Below are positions 35,201-43,125 of a stretch of DNA of 64,000 nucleotides, one piece after another. The notes below the pieces were generated by a model. It did not search any database. It was not told the DNA's origin and saw only the letters and a program-made list of their open reading frames with translations. The position numbers were made by a program, and so were the translations under genes. The DNA comes from Roseateles toxinivorans (lineage in GTDB: Bacteria > Pseudomonadota > Gammaproteobacteria > Burkholderiales > Burkholderiaceae_C), in assembly GCF_004362525.1 (NCBI RefSeq), contig NZ_SNXS01000002.1, positions 1-64,000 on the forward strand, written 5' to 3'. Position 1 is the stretch's first letter, and each line of letters opens with the position of its first letter.

Positions 35201-37621
35201 AGTCGGCTCGTTCGCTGCGACGCCACTCAGGGACAGCGGCACCAAGGTCTGGTTGGGCAATGCAAAGCCAAACTCGACCATCAATTCGTTGACTAGCGGC
35301 CTCGCGGCCTCGAGGTCGTCTGCCGGGACGCGCCAGGAGAAGTCGCCGTGGCTTTCCGCGCCGCGGTCGCCATGGCCCAGCAAGGCGTCCCTGATCTCCG
35401 GATGCAGTTTCTTGCGCCGAAGCAGTGTCGAGTGCAGGTGCCGGAAGACGTTCCACGGGAGCGGCCAATCGATTTGGCACATCAACGACAACTGTGTTTC
35501 ACTGACCTCGAACCAGTCCAGGCTCGGCGTTGCGCGTAAGTAGAAGAACATCGGGATCTGACTCTCGGGATTGCGAGACAGAACCCTGGTGATCTCGGCG
35601 GCAAACGTTGGAGTGAAAGGCTCGAGTGATCGGGACAACCGCCTCAGGTGAGGCAGATAGTGCTCATTGAGCAGATCAGCCGCGAGGTCGGCAAGAACGC
35701 ACAAGCGCGCGCCGCGCGACGGCCCGCTGTGCTTGTCTTCAACATAGATTCGACGGCCGTCGAGATCGATCCAGGCCAACGACTCGAATGGCGAAGTGAC
35801 TGGGCGCCCGCCCGTACTGGCCAGCAGGGCTAGCACGCAGAACGATGTGAGCAAGTTGTGGTGATCGACCCAACGTGCAGGATCCTTTGCCACATCGTTC
35901 ACCTTGCGACGCAGGCGCTTGATCTGGACACGAAGTCGTTCGAGATCAACGTCCAGTTCGCTACCGGCCGCGTTAACCGCCCAGTCAGCCTGCGGTGCCA
36001 TCAGTTCTGCAATTCCGTCAGCGAGCGGACTCTTAAGTCCACCGCGCACCTCAGGCGCGCGGTACGAGCCATACGCGCAGGCCGAAGGCAGGCCGGTTCT
36101 CGTGCTGGAGCCCACCAGCCGAGCCAACGCGTGATCGTCGGATTCTTCAAACGCGTGCTGAGCCAGCATCGTGGCGGTGACCGGACTGGTCAGGCGCGCC
36201 AGTGCGTCGGTCGCGGCAAATGTTTCCCCAAACCAGTTGTCGAGGGGCTTACCGGGGCTGACGCGCGACCAAATCTGCTTGATCTGCTTGTCGCCAGCCA
36301 ATTTGACGCCGGGCTCAAGCAGGGGAGCAAGCACTGGGGCGGCCAATTCAAAGCGCCAGTCGTCGGCCATAGGCCTCACCCATCCGGCGGCCGAGGGTCG
36401 ATCATCAGCAAGCGCCTGCCAACGCCGCTCGAATCGCGGTGGCAGCCGCCGCAGGATGCCTTTGGGTAGGTGGATAGCCCAATCCTTGCATAGGCCACGT
36501 CGAATAGCGAGCCGTCCAACGCCGTTGAGGCTACTCGAAGTCAACACCGCGATCGCAACGAGCGCCGCGCCGACTCGATCGTGGCGCTCCTTCGCGCATA
36601 GGAGTTCATTCAACCGCTGCAGGAACGCGGCCTCTTCGCAGTGGCTGAGGCGATGCCAGGAATGCCGCAAGTACTGGGTCTCCTCGAGCGCCTGCAGGAT
36701 CAGTCCCGAGCCCTCCTTGCGCTGCCGCGGAGCCGAGTGCGTGTTATCGACTTCGCCATTGGCAATGGTCTGGGCCTCACCACCTTGCTCGACATACCCC
36801 GCCATTCCCGGCGGATCGTCCTCCCACGTGGCGTCGGTCGGCGGCAACGCTTCCGATGCCTGCGCTCTGGGGAAGGCCTCAAGGTGTGGCGAAGTCTGGG
36901 GGCTACTCCAGTTACTGATCGCCCGCCAATCGTGATCCAGAACGGCGATGAGCGCCCGATGAAACTCACGCTCCTTGGGGTCTTCTGCCTTTTGCAGCGC
37001 CAGCGCGCACTGCCGGCGCGTCGCCTCGATGAAGTCCGGGAATCCGACTGTCTCTGCGATCAATGGCTCGAGCCATGCACGTTTCGGTTCGTTTGTACTA
37101 TCGCAAATTTGACGGATGCGGCGGCATAGCGTCTGCAGGTGCTTCTCACCAACAACCCCGGCGCCTTGCGATTCAAAGGCGGAGACGACCAAGAAGACTC
37201 GCAGCTTCTCTAGCCAAGTGGACACGCGGTCATCCGGCAATGCCCGTCGTCCGGCCGTCATGGCGGCCAAGTAATGATCTTCGAGGGACCCCCACCAAGC
37301 TGTGGAGACGACCAGCGCCGCACTCACCGGCTCCAACTCGGTCATTGAGCCAGCGTCAGCCCATACCGCACCACCTAGGCACTGGAGTTGAAAAGCAATG
37401 TCTGACTCTTCGGCCCAGGAGGACAAGATCGCATTGCGCTCGCGGCCCGCTACGAAGGCAACAATGGCGCGGGCTGCATCAGGTTTCGAGCTGGCGACCG
37501 ACACAGCACGCAGCCGCATGAAGAGTTCAACGGCGTTGATCCTGCGTACGACTGAATCGAGCTTGGTATAAGCTGGATCCTGGCCAATGGTCGTCGATTG
37601 AGCGGGGGAACTGGCATCCAA
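32249..37621 (-). CDS. Giant protein with two tyrosine-recombinase-like domains
   Basis: A 1790-residue protein. The C-terminal domain (about 1315-1540) has the full tyrosine-recombinase set: Arg in FGLRTKES (1354), Lys in LKTIRSKR, HHLRH (1463-1467), LGH (1518-1520) and nucleophile Tyr in LKAYLH (1530). A second, degenerate copy is seen at about 590-765: Arg in TGGRPVTSP (606), NVFRHLH (724-730) and LLGHGDRG (748-754), but no tyrosine at the expected spacing. Large helical regions surround both. Typical integrases have 300-450 residues, so this is four to six times normal. The start is TTG 37621 with no clear ribosome site; Met 35 is an alternative. Cytosolic. Role in mobility, rearrangement or defence is inferred only. 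Confidence 0.85.
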   Translation of the reverse strand: MDASSPAQSTTIGQDPAYTKLDSVVRRINAVELFMRLRAVSVASSKPDAARAIVAFVAGRERNAILSSWAEESDIAFQLQCLGGAVWADAGSMTELEPVSAALVVSTAWWGSLEDHYLAAMTAGRRALPDDRVSTWLEKLRVFLVVSAFESQGAGVVGEKHLQTLCRRIRQICDSTNEPKRAWLEPLIAETVGFPDFIEATRRQCALALQKAEDPKEREFHRALIAVLDHDWRAISNWSSPQTSPHLEAFPRAQASEALPPTDATWEDDPPGMAGYVEQGGEAQTIANGEVDNTHSAPRQRKEGSGLILQALEETQYLRHSWHRLSHCEEAAFLQRLNELLCAKERHDRVGAALVAIAVLTSSSLNGVGRLAIRRGLCKDWAIHLPKGILRRLPPRFERRWQALADDRPSAAGWVRPMADDWRFELAAPVLAPLLEPGVKLAGDKQIKQIWSRVSPGKPLDNWFGETFAATDALARLTSPVTATMLAQHAFEESDDHALARLVGSSTRTGLPSACAYGSYRAPEVRGGLKSPLADGIAELMAPQADWAVNAAGSELDVDLERLRVQIKRLRRKVNDVAKDPARWVDHHNLLTSFCVLALLASTGGRPVTSPFESLAWIDLDGRRIYVEDKHSGPSRGARLCVLADLAADLLNEHYLPHLRRLSRSLEPFTPTFAAEITRVLSRNPESQIPMFFYLRATPSLDWFEVSETQLSLMCQIDWPLPWNVFRHLHSTLLRRKKLHPEIRDALLGHGDRGAESHGDFSWRVPADDLEAARPLVNELMVEFGFALPNQTLVPLSLSGVAANEPTTFASRPFGRQKRATLRERTHAAARQTARADIQIGLKGRPPATLSDVEWDKIAHSMLMRKNKTPHNMASLRYEVFEDYLSEIWRDNGIYKTTKRRTIPVQEATGPFSEEVIEAQSRLAHLREAFDQFSARLSARAPLPILAACLAAFDLALYSRVGNLQALVDLVRNAPTISVVLFQGRAWFEWSYRGDWYDGLPVYRVPITDRAARWIGHAQASEKRLKVLPHLPAGLEFLKPESTDDLGKSLARAVNLVAQANSLELPGAVAAILNNKRQCAALPHADWFRVTHLEAPISAANEPAAEASQDVEREQALFRHHPGGSIETAEEDSSLLRCTTLFKAIGKILSDDLMRIDKKAAEIAREVKASTFATGDAPFVLAEYVQHLLKRPKKSGPSGRLKSSTARRYWDSLAPGIRDAAADESLTSADDEELTEIYGAILDTTDHIGSSILPTGEPSPPAASNKPSDARSRTFKELVEFHEFARRRYGIEDPDWAEISPGDSVGSGRPGVILPQEYSVALQSLCSGGRPESLSDAVLASAFVLLVCARFGLRTKESVGLHRSDWIDAGGAVVVLVRSNATRGLKTIRSKRQVPLVGTFNSMEQSVVDETLRRWANREGVRRETPLVVGVGRVHFKQQKAAISRCLLPLLKRVTCNPAATVHHLRHSFATRLLALLVGKHQGKGIAFESTESEHARQLLLGSTRTSRRTLWAVARMLGHASPAMTLKAYLHGMEAWLPIPDDRAPLGPAPSRSAPIDLDARKRRDDYLSIQIEPEPEPDDQSSEPLLLRSMRYLRLRSIGQASEAASQQALLSDDEASQLVERIAEAGRRLTRAGGELSVMKIVSKVPIDRWDDLILLALKSPSVGQTVDCRDWLPTIGSSRQILLFLPHHFAWVGAFVRCFGFGAADIQLAHKKGLSSILSGCANDAGLTELMKERGGELQLDVAKFGPLRHEAPDRIAMLPLRSGLIRTSYELLLIWIVWINAQDKS

Positions 37622-37853
37622 GATAGACGAAATTCGCTATTAATTGGGTTTCAGTGTAAATTCACTCCCTCGATTGATCACTCACAAGCCTTTGATTTAC
37701 AACGATTAATCACGTAAAACGTAGTTTGAAAACTAAACAAGTACCAAGAACATGCTTGGACTCCGAAGCCGGGCGCACCAAAAAGCTGCACGAAGCGACG
37801 GGCCCTCCACGAGGGCGTGTTTGCTTTTCGCGCCTTATCTCGGGTTGTGAGCC
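37622..37853. promoter_or_regulatory. AT-rich divergent control region
   Basis: This 232-bp gap between the giant recombinase gene and the HipA-like gene has an AT-rich left half (37622-37745) that contrasts with the flanking GC-rich DNA. It contains the palindrome TAGTTT-GA-AAACTA (37722-37735) and the small palindrome GATTAATC (37704-37711). It probably carries the promoter of the giant gene and marks the right boundary of the accessory module; an attachment or recombination site is possible. Confidence 0.45.
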
Positions 37854-38630
37854 ATGCCGCTTCGCACTGTCAACGTCACGCGCTATGTCACACCGCTGCG
37901 CGAGGGAGGCTCCCTGCCTGCCATCGTTGAAGGCGATGATGACGGCTTGTACGTCCTGAAATTCCGTGGCGCCGGCCAAGGCCCGAAGGCCTTGATCGCG
38001 GAGCTGGTGGCTGGTGAACTGGCGCGTGCGGCGGGCCTGAGCATGCCCGAAATCGTCTTCGCGCAGCTCGACGGCGACCTGGCCCGCACCGAGCCCGACC
38101 CCGAGATCCAGGACCTGATACGTGCCAGCAGCGGCCTCAATCTGGCGCTGGACTACCTGCCCGGCTCCGTTACCTTCGATCCGCTGGTGGATCACCCCGA
38201 CGCGGCTCTGGCCTCGGCCATCGTCTGGTTCGATGCCCTGGTGTCCAATGTCGACCGCAGCGCCCGCAATGCCAATATGTTGATGTGGCATCGCCGGCTA
38301 TGGCTGATCGATCATGGCGCGGCGCTGTATTTCCATCACAACTGGAGCACCGGCCTGCAACGCAGCGATGCACCCTTCCCGATGATCAAGGACCATGTGC
38401 TGCTGCGCCGGGCCACCGGGCTGCGCGAGGCCGATGCGCTGATGAGCGCGCGTCTGTCACCCGAAATCATCGAGCGCATCACGCAGCTGATTCCCGACGC
38501 ATGGCTGCAGGAGGACGAGAACTTCCCCGACGCTACGGCCCAGCGCGAGGCCTATTTCCGGTACTTCGTCCAACGGCTGCAGTCGCCCCACCAATTTGTC
38601 GAGGAGGCCCTGCGTGCGCAGCACCTATGA
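37854..38630 (+). CDS. HipA-like kinase-fold protein
   Basis: A 258-residue protein of the HipA-type kinase superfamily in its short form. The lysine of the nucleotide site lies in GLYVLKFRGAGQGPKAL, and the catalytic-loop region reads VSNVDRSARNANMLMWHRRLWLIDHGAALYFH, with the D-R-x-x-x-N and D-H-G motifs of these kinases. It lacks the N-terminal HipA domain and no HipB-like repressor is next to it. The following gene encodes a DUF3037 protein, a common pairing in Proteobacteria whose function is unsettled. Confidence 0.82.
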   Translation: MPLRTVNVTRYVTPLREGGSLPAIVEGDDDGLYVLKFRGAGQGPKALIAELVAGELARAAGLSMPEIVFAQLDGDLARTEPDPEIQDLIRASSGLNLALDYLPGSVTFDPLVDHPDAALASAIVWFDALVSNVDRSARNANMLMWHRRLWLIDHGAALYFHHNWSTGLQRSDAPFPMIKDHVLLRRATGLREADALMSARLSPEIIERITQLIPDAWLQEDENFPDATAQREAYFRYFVQRLQSPHQFVEEALRAQHL

Positions 38631-39003
38631 CTACGCCATCGTGCGGGTGGTGCCGCGCGTGGAACGGGGCGAATTCGTCAATGTCGGCGTGGTCCTGTCC
38701 TGCTCGGCCAACGGCTTCCTGAAAGCCAGGGTGGAGCTCGACACCGCCGCTGTGGCGGCCTTGCATGCGCTGGCGCCCCAACTGGACATCGAGCAGATTC
38801 GCTCCAGTCTGGCCGCCATACCGCTGATCTGCGCGGGCGGCCCGGAGGCGGGCGCCATCGGTGCGCTCTCGGTGCGCGAGCGCTTCCACTGGTTGGTGGC
38901 ACCGCGCAGCACCAGCCTGCAGACCTCGGCGGTGCACACCGGACGCTGCCAGGACCTGGATGCCGCGCTGGACTGCGTTTTTGACCGGATGGTGCGCCGA
39001 TAG
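38614..39003 (+). CDS. DUF3037 family protein
   Basis: A 129-residue protein with the DUF3037 opening YDYAIVRVVPRVERGEFVNVGVVLSC. GTG 38614 was chosen because GAGGAGG (38601-38607) sits 6 bases upstream; an in-frame TTG at 38596 has no such site. It overlaps the HipA-like gene by 17 bases, so the two are translationally coupled. Function unknown; the constant pairing suggests that it is a partner or regulator of the kinase. Confidence 0.85.
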   Translation: MRSTYDYAIVRVVPRVERGEFVNVGVVLSCSANGFLKARVELDTAAVAALHALAPQLDIEQIRSSLAAIPLICAGGPEAGAIGALSVRERFHWLVAPRSTSLQTSAVHTGRCQDLDAALDCVFDRMVRR

Positions 39004-39026
39004 CTCTAGCTGACTATCGAGCGTAG

Positions 39027-39857
39027 TCAGCCATCGGTGCCGACGCTCAGCGACCGCCACCGGGCGAGTTCGGTCTGCATATCGCTGAGCTTGGCACTGA
39101 TCGCATCGAAGGCGATAGAACCGGCCACGAAGCGCAGCGGTGGCTCCGCTTCGTTGGCGAGCAGCACCAGGGCCTCGGCCAGCTTGGCCGGGTCGCCGGG
39201 CTGGCGCCCGTTGCGCTGCTCGAACGAGGCGCGCAGGCTGGCCCGGGCCTCGTCATAGTCGGTCACCGCATGAGCCGCGAAGTGAACGGACTCGGCGCTC
39301 AGGAAATCGGTGCGGAACGGGCCAGGCTCGACGATCACGACCCGGATGCCGAACGGTGCGACCTCCTGCGCCAAGGACTCGGAGAACCCCTCGAGCGCGA
39401 ACTTGCTAGCGCAGTACAGCGAGCCGAACGCGGTGCCGCGCAGGCCAGCCAGCGACGAGATGTTGAAGATGCGGCCCTTGCGTGCCGCGCGCATGATGGG
39501 CAGCACCACCCGCGTCACGCTGAACACGCCGAACAGATTGGTGCCGAACTGCGTTTGCACGTCCTGCGCCGAGGTTTCTTCAAACAGGCCGAGATGGCCG
39601 TAGCCGGCGTTGTTGACCAGCACGTCGATGGTGCCGAATCTGAGCACCGCCGCATCGACGGCCGCCTGCGCCTGCGCTTCGTTGTTGACGTCGAGCTCCA
39701 CCGCCAGCAGCCGGTCGCTGTCGGGCCCGAGGCAGTCGCTCACCGCCGCCCGGCTGCGGCCCGCTGCGACAACGCGGTCGTCCGCACGCAGGGCTGCCTT
39801 GGCAATTTCAGCACCGAGACCTCGGCTCGCGCCGGTGATGAACCATGTCTTCTGCAT
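39027..39857 (-). CDS. Short-chain dehydrogenase/reductase
   Basis: A 276-residue classical SDR. The nucleotide site is TGASRGLG, followed by VNNAGYGHLG, catalytic Ser in FNISSLAG and the pair Tyr-xxx-Lys in LYCASKFALEG. ATG 39857 was chosen because AAGGAG lies 6 bases upstream; the longer frame to 39887 lacks a site. The gene is divergent from an AraC-type regulator whose N-terminal domain type is often found next to SDR genes, so control by it is likely. Substrate unknown. Confidence 0.92.
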   Translation of the reverse strand: MQKTWFITGASRGLGAEIAKAALRADDRVVAAGRSRAAVSDCLGPDSDRLLAVELDVNNEAQAQAAVDAAVLRFGTIDVLVNNAGYGHLGLFEETSAQDVQTQFGTNLFGVFSVTRVVLPIMRAARKGRIFNISSLAGLRGTAFGSLYCASKFALEGFSESLAQEVAPFGIRVVIVEPGPFRTDFLSAESVHFAAHAVTDYDEARASLRASFEQRNGRQPGDPAKLAEALVLLANEAEPPLRFVAGSIAFDAISAKLSDMQTELARWRSLSVGTDG

Positions 39858-40012
39858 CAGAAACTCCTTGATTGGGCAAGCGTGCATTGGAGCGCCCGGC
39901 GGGGCTTTCGCGGTAGCACTAAGCTGCCCGGCTCTTGCACGATCCTGCCAACCCGAGGCGGCTCATGCGGGTGGCCCTTGCGCCTGCGGCGTGCGCCGGT
40001 TACGGTGGCGCC

Positions 40013-40927
40013 ATGGAGCTTATCGAAGAACTTCGCCTGCTGATCGCCCGCCACGCGGGGTCGACGCAGGCACCCCCAAGCGCATCCGGCATCAGGGCCA
40101 TATCGGTCGATGCGCCCACCGAACTGGCTCATCATGTGATGGAGCCCATCTTTGCCGTGGTGGCCCAGGGCGCCAAGCGGGCGGTGCTGGGCGACAAGGT
40201 GTTCGAGTACGGCGCGGGGCAGTATCTGGTGGTCTCGGTCGATCTGCCCATCGCCGGCCATGTGTTCCGGGCGAGCCGCGAGGAGCCCTATCTCGCCGTC
40301 GGCCTGACCTTGAAGCCGACCGCCATCACCAGCCTGCTGCTAGAGGTGGCCGGCAGCGATCAAGCGACTACCGAGCCGGCCGGGTTCGGCGTCAGCACCG
40401 CGCCCGCCGAGCTGCTCGAACCGATGATCCGCATGCTGCGGCTGCTGGACCGGCCGCGCGATGCGGCCGTGCTCGGCCCGATGCTGGAGCGCGAGATCCT
40501 CTGGCGGCTCTTGAATGGCGAGCAGGGTGCGATGGTGCGGCAGATCGGCCTGGCCGACAGCCGCCTGTCGCAGATCAGCCGGGCGATTCGCTGGATACGG
40601 GCCCACCCTGCCAAGCCGGTTCGCATCGAAGAACTGGCCGAGATGGTGGCGATGAGTTCGTCCTCGTTTCACCGGCACTTTCGCGCCGTCACGACGATGA
40701 GCCCGCTGCAGTACCAGAAGCTGATACGGCTGCAGGCCGCGCGCAACCGGCTGCTGGCCGAGTCGGAAGATGTCGCGGCGGTCGGCTTCAGCGTGGGCTA
40801 CGACAGCCCGTCCCAGTTCAGCCGCGAATACAGCCGCCTGTTCGGTGCGCCACCGGGGCGCGACGTCGCCCGACTGCGCTCGGCCGCCAGGGTGCCAACC
40901 GAAGGCCAGCTACAGTCCGCCCCATGA
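40013..40927 (+). CDS. AraC family transcriptional regulator
   Basis: A 304-residue regulator. The N-terminal cupin-like AraC_N domain (about 1-170; FAVVAQGAKRAVLGD, GQYLVVSVDLPI) is followed by the two helix-turn-helix motifs of the AraC domain (RIEELAEMVAMSSSSFHRHF and VGFSVGYDSPSQFSREYSRLFG). ATG 40013 starts at the usual position for the family; an upstream ATG-less extension is unlikely. Divergent from the SDR and overlapping the GST gene by 4 bases, it may control both. Confidence 0.92.
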   Translation: MELIEELRLLIARHAGSTQAPPSASGIRAISVDAPTELAHHVMEPIFAVVAQGAKRAVLGDKVFEYGAGQYLVVSVDLPIAGHVFRASREEPYLAVGLTLKPTAITSLLLEVAGSDQATTEPAGFGVSTAPAELLEPMIRMLRLLDRPRDAAVLGPMLEREILWRLLNGEQGAMVRQIGLADSRLSQISRAIRWIRAHPAKPVRIEELAEMVAMSSSSFHRHFRAVTTMSPLQYQKLIRLQAARNRLLAESEDVAAVGFSVGYDSPSQFSREYSRLFGAPPGRDVARLRSAARVPTEGQLQSAP

Positions 40928-41658
40928 GCTATGAACTTCATTACTGGCCGACCATCCAGGGTCGCGGCGAATTCGTGCGGCTGGCGCTGGAAGCCGCAGG
41001 TGCGGCCTACATCGATGTGGCACGGGGCGCAGAAGACGCGGGGCGTGGCCTGCCGGCGATGCTGCGCTGCCTGCAGGACGAGCGGCTGACGACGCCGCCC
41101 TTCGCGCCGCCCTTCCTCAAGGACGGCAATATCGTGGTCGGGCAGACCGCGGCCATCCTGAACTATCTCGGGCCGCAGCTGAAGCTGGTGGCCCGCAACG
41201 AGCAGGCTCGCGTCTGGACCCAGCAGATCCAGCTCACCATCGCTGACATGGTGACCGAGGCGCATGACACCCACCATCCGGTCGGAGCCGGTCTGTACTA
41301 CGAGGACCAGAAGCCCGAGGCGCTGCGCCGGGCCAAGGAGTTCTGCGCCGAGCGACTGCCCAAGTTCCTGCAGTGGTTCGAGCGCATCGTGGTGCGCAAC
41401 CCGGCCGGGTCGCGCCATCTGGTCGGCGGCAAGCTCAGCTACGCCGATCTGTCGCTGTTCCAGCTGGTGGAAGGCCTGCGCTATGCCTTCCCGAAGGCTG
41501 CGGCGCGGGCCCTGGCCCAGACACCCGAGGTGACGCAGCTGCATCAGCGCGTGGCCGCACTGCCCCGGGTGGCCGCCTATCTGGCCAGCGAACGGCGCAT
41601 TCCGTTCAACGAGCAGGGCATCTTCCGCCACTACCCGGAACTCGACGACGGCGGGTGA
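40924..41658 (+). CDS. Glutathione S-transferase family protein
   Basis: A 244-residue protein. The thioredoxin-like N-terminal domain starts YELHYWPTIQGRGEFVRLALEAAG and has the cis-Pro region PPFAPPFLKDGN and the GQTAAILNYLG glutathione-site segment; an all-helical C-terminal domain follows. The ATG overlaps the AraC stop (ATGA). The length and N-terminal motif resemble the sigma/alpha-like GSTs. It probably acts on the same compound class as the neighbouring SDR, which is an inference from the shared regulator. Confidence 0.9.
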   Translation: MSYELHYWPTIQGRGEFVRLALEAAGAAYIDVARGAEDAGRGLPAMLRCLQDERLTTPPFAPPFLKDGNIVVGQTAAILNYLGPQLKLVARNEQARVWTQQIQLTIADMVTEAHDTHHPVGAGLYYEDQKPEALRRAKEFCAERLPKFLQWFERIVVRNPAGSRHLVGGKLSYADLSLFQLVEGLRYAFPKAAARALAQTPEVTQLHQRVAALPRVAAYLASERRIPFNEQGIFRHYPELDDGG

Positions 41659-41661
41659 TAC

Positions 41662-42138
41662 TCAGTCCGGCTCGTTCAGCGGCACCGGAATCGTCAGCCC
41701 GCGCTTGAGCACGCTCAGGGCCACCTGGGTGGTGAAGCGCTCGACATTGGGGTTGTCGCTGACCAGGCGGGCCATCAGGGCGTCGTAGATGGCGGTGTCG
41801 GGGGCGGAGATGATGAGCACGAAGTCCGCCTCGCCGGTCACGTAGAAGGCCTGCTGCACCTGGGGCTCGGCGGCCAGCCAGCCGCGCAGCTCGCTGAGCA
41901 GTTCGGGCCGCTCGCTCGCCACCTTCAGCGAGACCACGAACAGCGTCGAGGGCCCGACCTTGCGCGCATCGACGACCGCAATCTCCCGCGCAATCACACC
42001 CTCCTCGCGCAGGCGGCGCAGACGCCGCTGTATCGCCGAGGGCGACAGCGGAATCTGCTCCGCCAGGCGTTCGGTGGTCTGGCCCGCGTCCTCCTGGACG
42101 AGGTTGAGCAGCAGGCGGTCGAAGCGGTCGAGGGGCAT
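41662..42138 (-). CDS. Lrp/AsnC family transcriptional regulator
   Basis: A 158-residue regulator. The N-terminal helix-turn-helix (LAEQIPLSPSAIQRRLRRLREEGVI) is followed by the RAM domain (LFVVSLKVASERPELL, GEADFVLIISAPD). It converges on the GST gene (3 bp between stops) and is divergent from a solute-binding protein gene, the likely regulatory target. It is only a distant paralogue of the Lrp-type gene at 284-757. Confidence 0.92.
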   Translation of the reverse strand: MPLDRFDRLLLNLVQEDAGQTTERLAEQIPLSPSAIQRRLRRLREEGVIAREIAVVDARKVGPSTLFVVSLKVASERPELLSELRGWLAAEPQVQQAFYVTGEADFVLIISAPDTAIYDALMARLVSDNPNVERFTTQVALSVLKRGLTIPVPLNEPD

Positions 42139-42228
42139 GCACCGAGTCTAGAGCCACCCAGGTCCGCACCGGTCAACGCCTTCAGACGATGGTCGCGTGA
42201 TCGCCTGATCGCTGCTAGTCTTGCATGC

Positions 42229-43119
42229 ATGTCGTCAAGCCAAACGCGCAGACAATGCCTGGCCCTGCTGGGGCTGGCGCCGCTGGGTCTGACGCTGGCG
42301 GCCGAAGGCCCCGGCCTGCTGGTGCGCCATATGCTGGTTGATCTGCCCAGCAATGCGCCCAACTACGAGCTCGGGGTGCTCAGGCTGCTGCTGGACAAGA
42401 CCGTACCCAGCCACGGCCCCTATCGGCTGCAGGCTCTGCCCTTCATGACACAGGGGCGCGCCTTTCTGCAACTGGCGGCCGGCGAGCTCGATCTCGCCAC
42501 CTCAATCAGCACAGCGCAGCGTGAAGCCCAGGCCGAGGCACTGCGCGTCTGCCTGTATCGCGGCCTGCTGGGCCTGCGCCTGCCCATCGCGCTGGCCAGC
42601 CGCAAGGCCGAGCTCGAGGGGGTGCGCACGCTGGAGCGGGCGCGGCGCCTGAGCATCGCCCAGGTGGAGAGCTGGCCCGACCGCCGCATCCTGCAGGCCA
42701 ATGACTGGCCGGTGCAGACCATCACACGCCGCGACGTCTATGCCGATATGCTGCGCCGCGGCCGCATCGACCTGTTCGCCCTGGGGGCGATCGAGGTCTA
42801 TCCCATCGTCGATGCCCAGGCCGGCCTGGCCGTGCTGGAGCAGTGGCTGATCGCCTATCCGGCGGCCGCGTACTTCTTCATCAGCCGCAAGCGGCCGGAG
42901 CTGGCCGAGCGCCTGCGCCAGGCCTGGGAGCTGGTGCTGGCCGATGGCAGCTTCGCGGCCCTGGCCGAGCAATGGCTGGGGCCGCAGCTGCGACGCGCCC
43001 GCCTGGCCGAGCGCCACTGGCTGCTGCTGCGCAACCCCGAGCTGCCGGCCGCCACGCCGCTGCGCGACACCCGGCTGTGGCACCCGCTGGTGCTCGAGCG
43101 CCTGCTGGGCACGGCTTGA
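42229..43119 (+). CDS. Periplasmic solute-binding-like protein
   Basis: A 296-residue protein. The N-terminal RRQCLALLGLAPLGLTLA resembles a signal peptide, possibly of twin-arginine type. The mature part follows the type-2 periplasmic-binding fold (PYRLQALPFMTQGRAFLQLAAGELDLATSIST; RRDVYADMLRRGRIDLFALG; FFISRKRPELAERLRQAWE), as in family-3 receptors, but no transporter gene is adjacent. It may be a stand-alone sensor or an orphan receptor. The Lrp gene diverges from it. Substrate unknown. Confidence 0.75.
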   Translation: MSSSQTRRQCLALLGLAPLGLTLAAEGPGLLVRHMLVDLPSNAPNYELGVLRLLLDKTVPSHGPYRLQALPFMTQGRAFLQLAAGELDLATSISTAQREAQAEALRVCLYRGLLGLRLPIALASRKAELEGVRTLERARRLSIAQVESWPDRRILQANDWPVQTITRRDVYADMLRRGRIDLFALGAIEVYPIVDAQAGLAVLEQWLIAYPAAAYFFISRKRPELAERLRQAWELVLADGSFAALAEQWLGPQLRRARLAERHWLLLRNPELPAATPLRDTRLWHPLVLERLLGTA

Positions 43120-43125
43120 GCCGCG

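Noticed and set aside
39610-40923. A 682-residue frame that includes the GST on its right end
   Set aside because: Only the last 244 residues match GST; the rest is a low-complexity shadow of the AraC gene.
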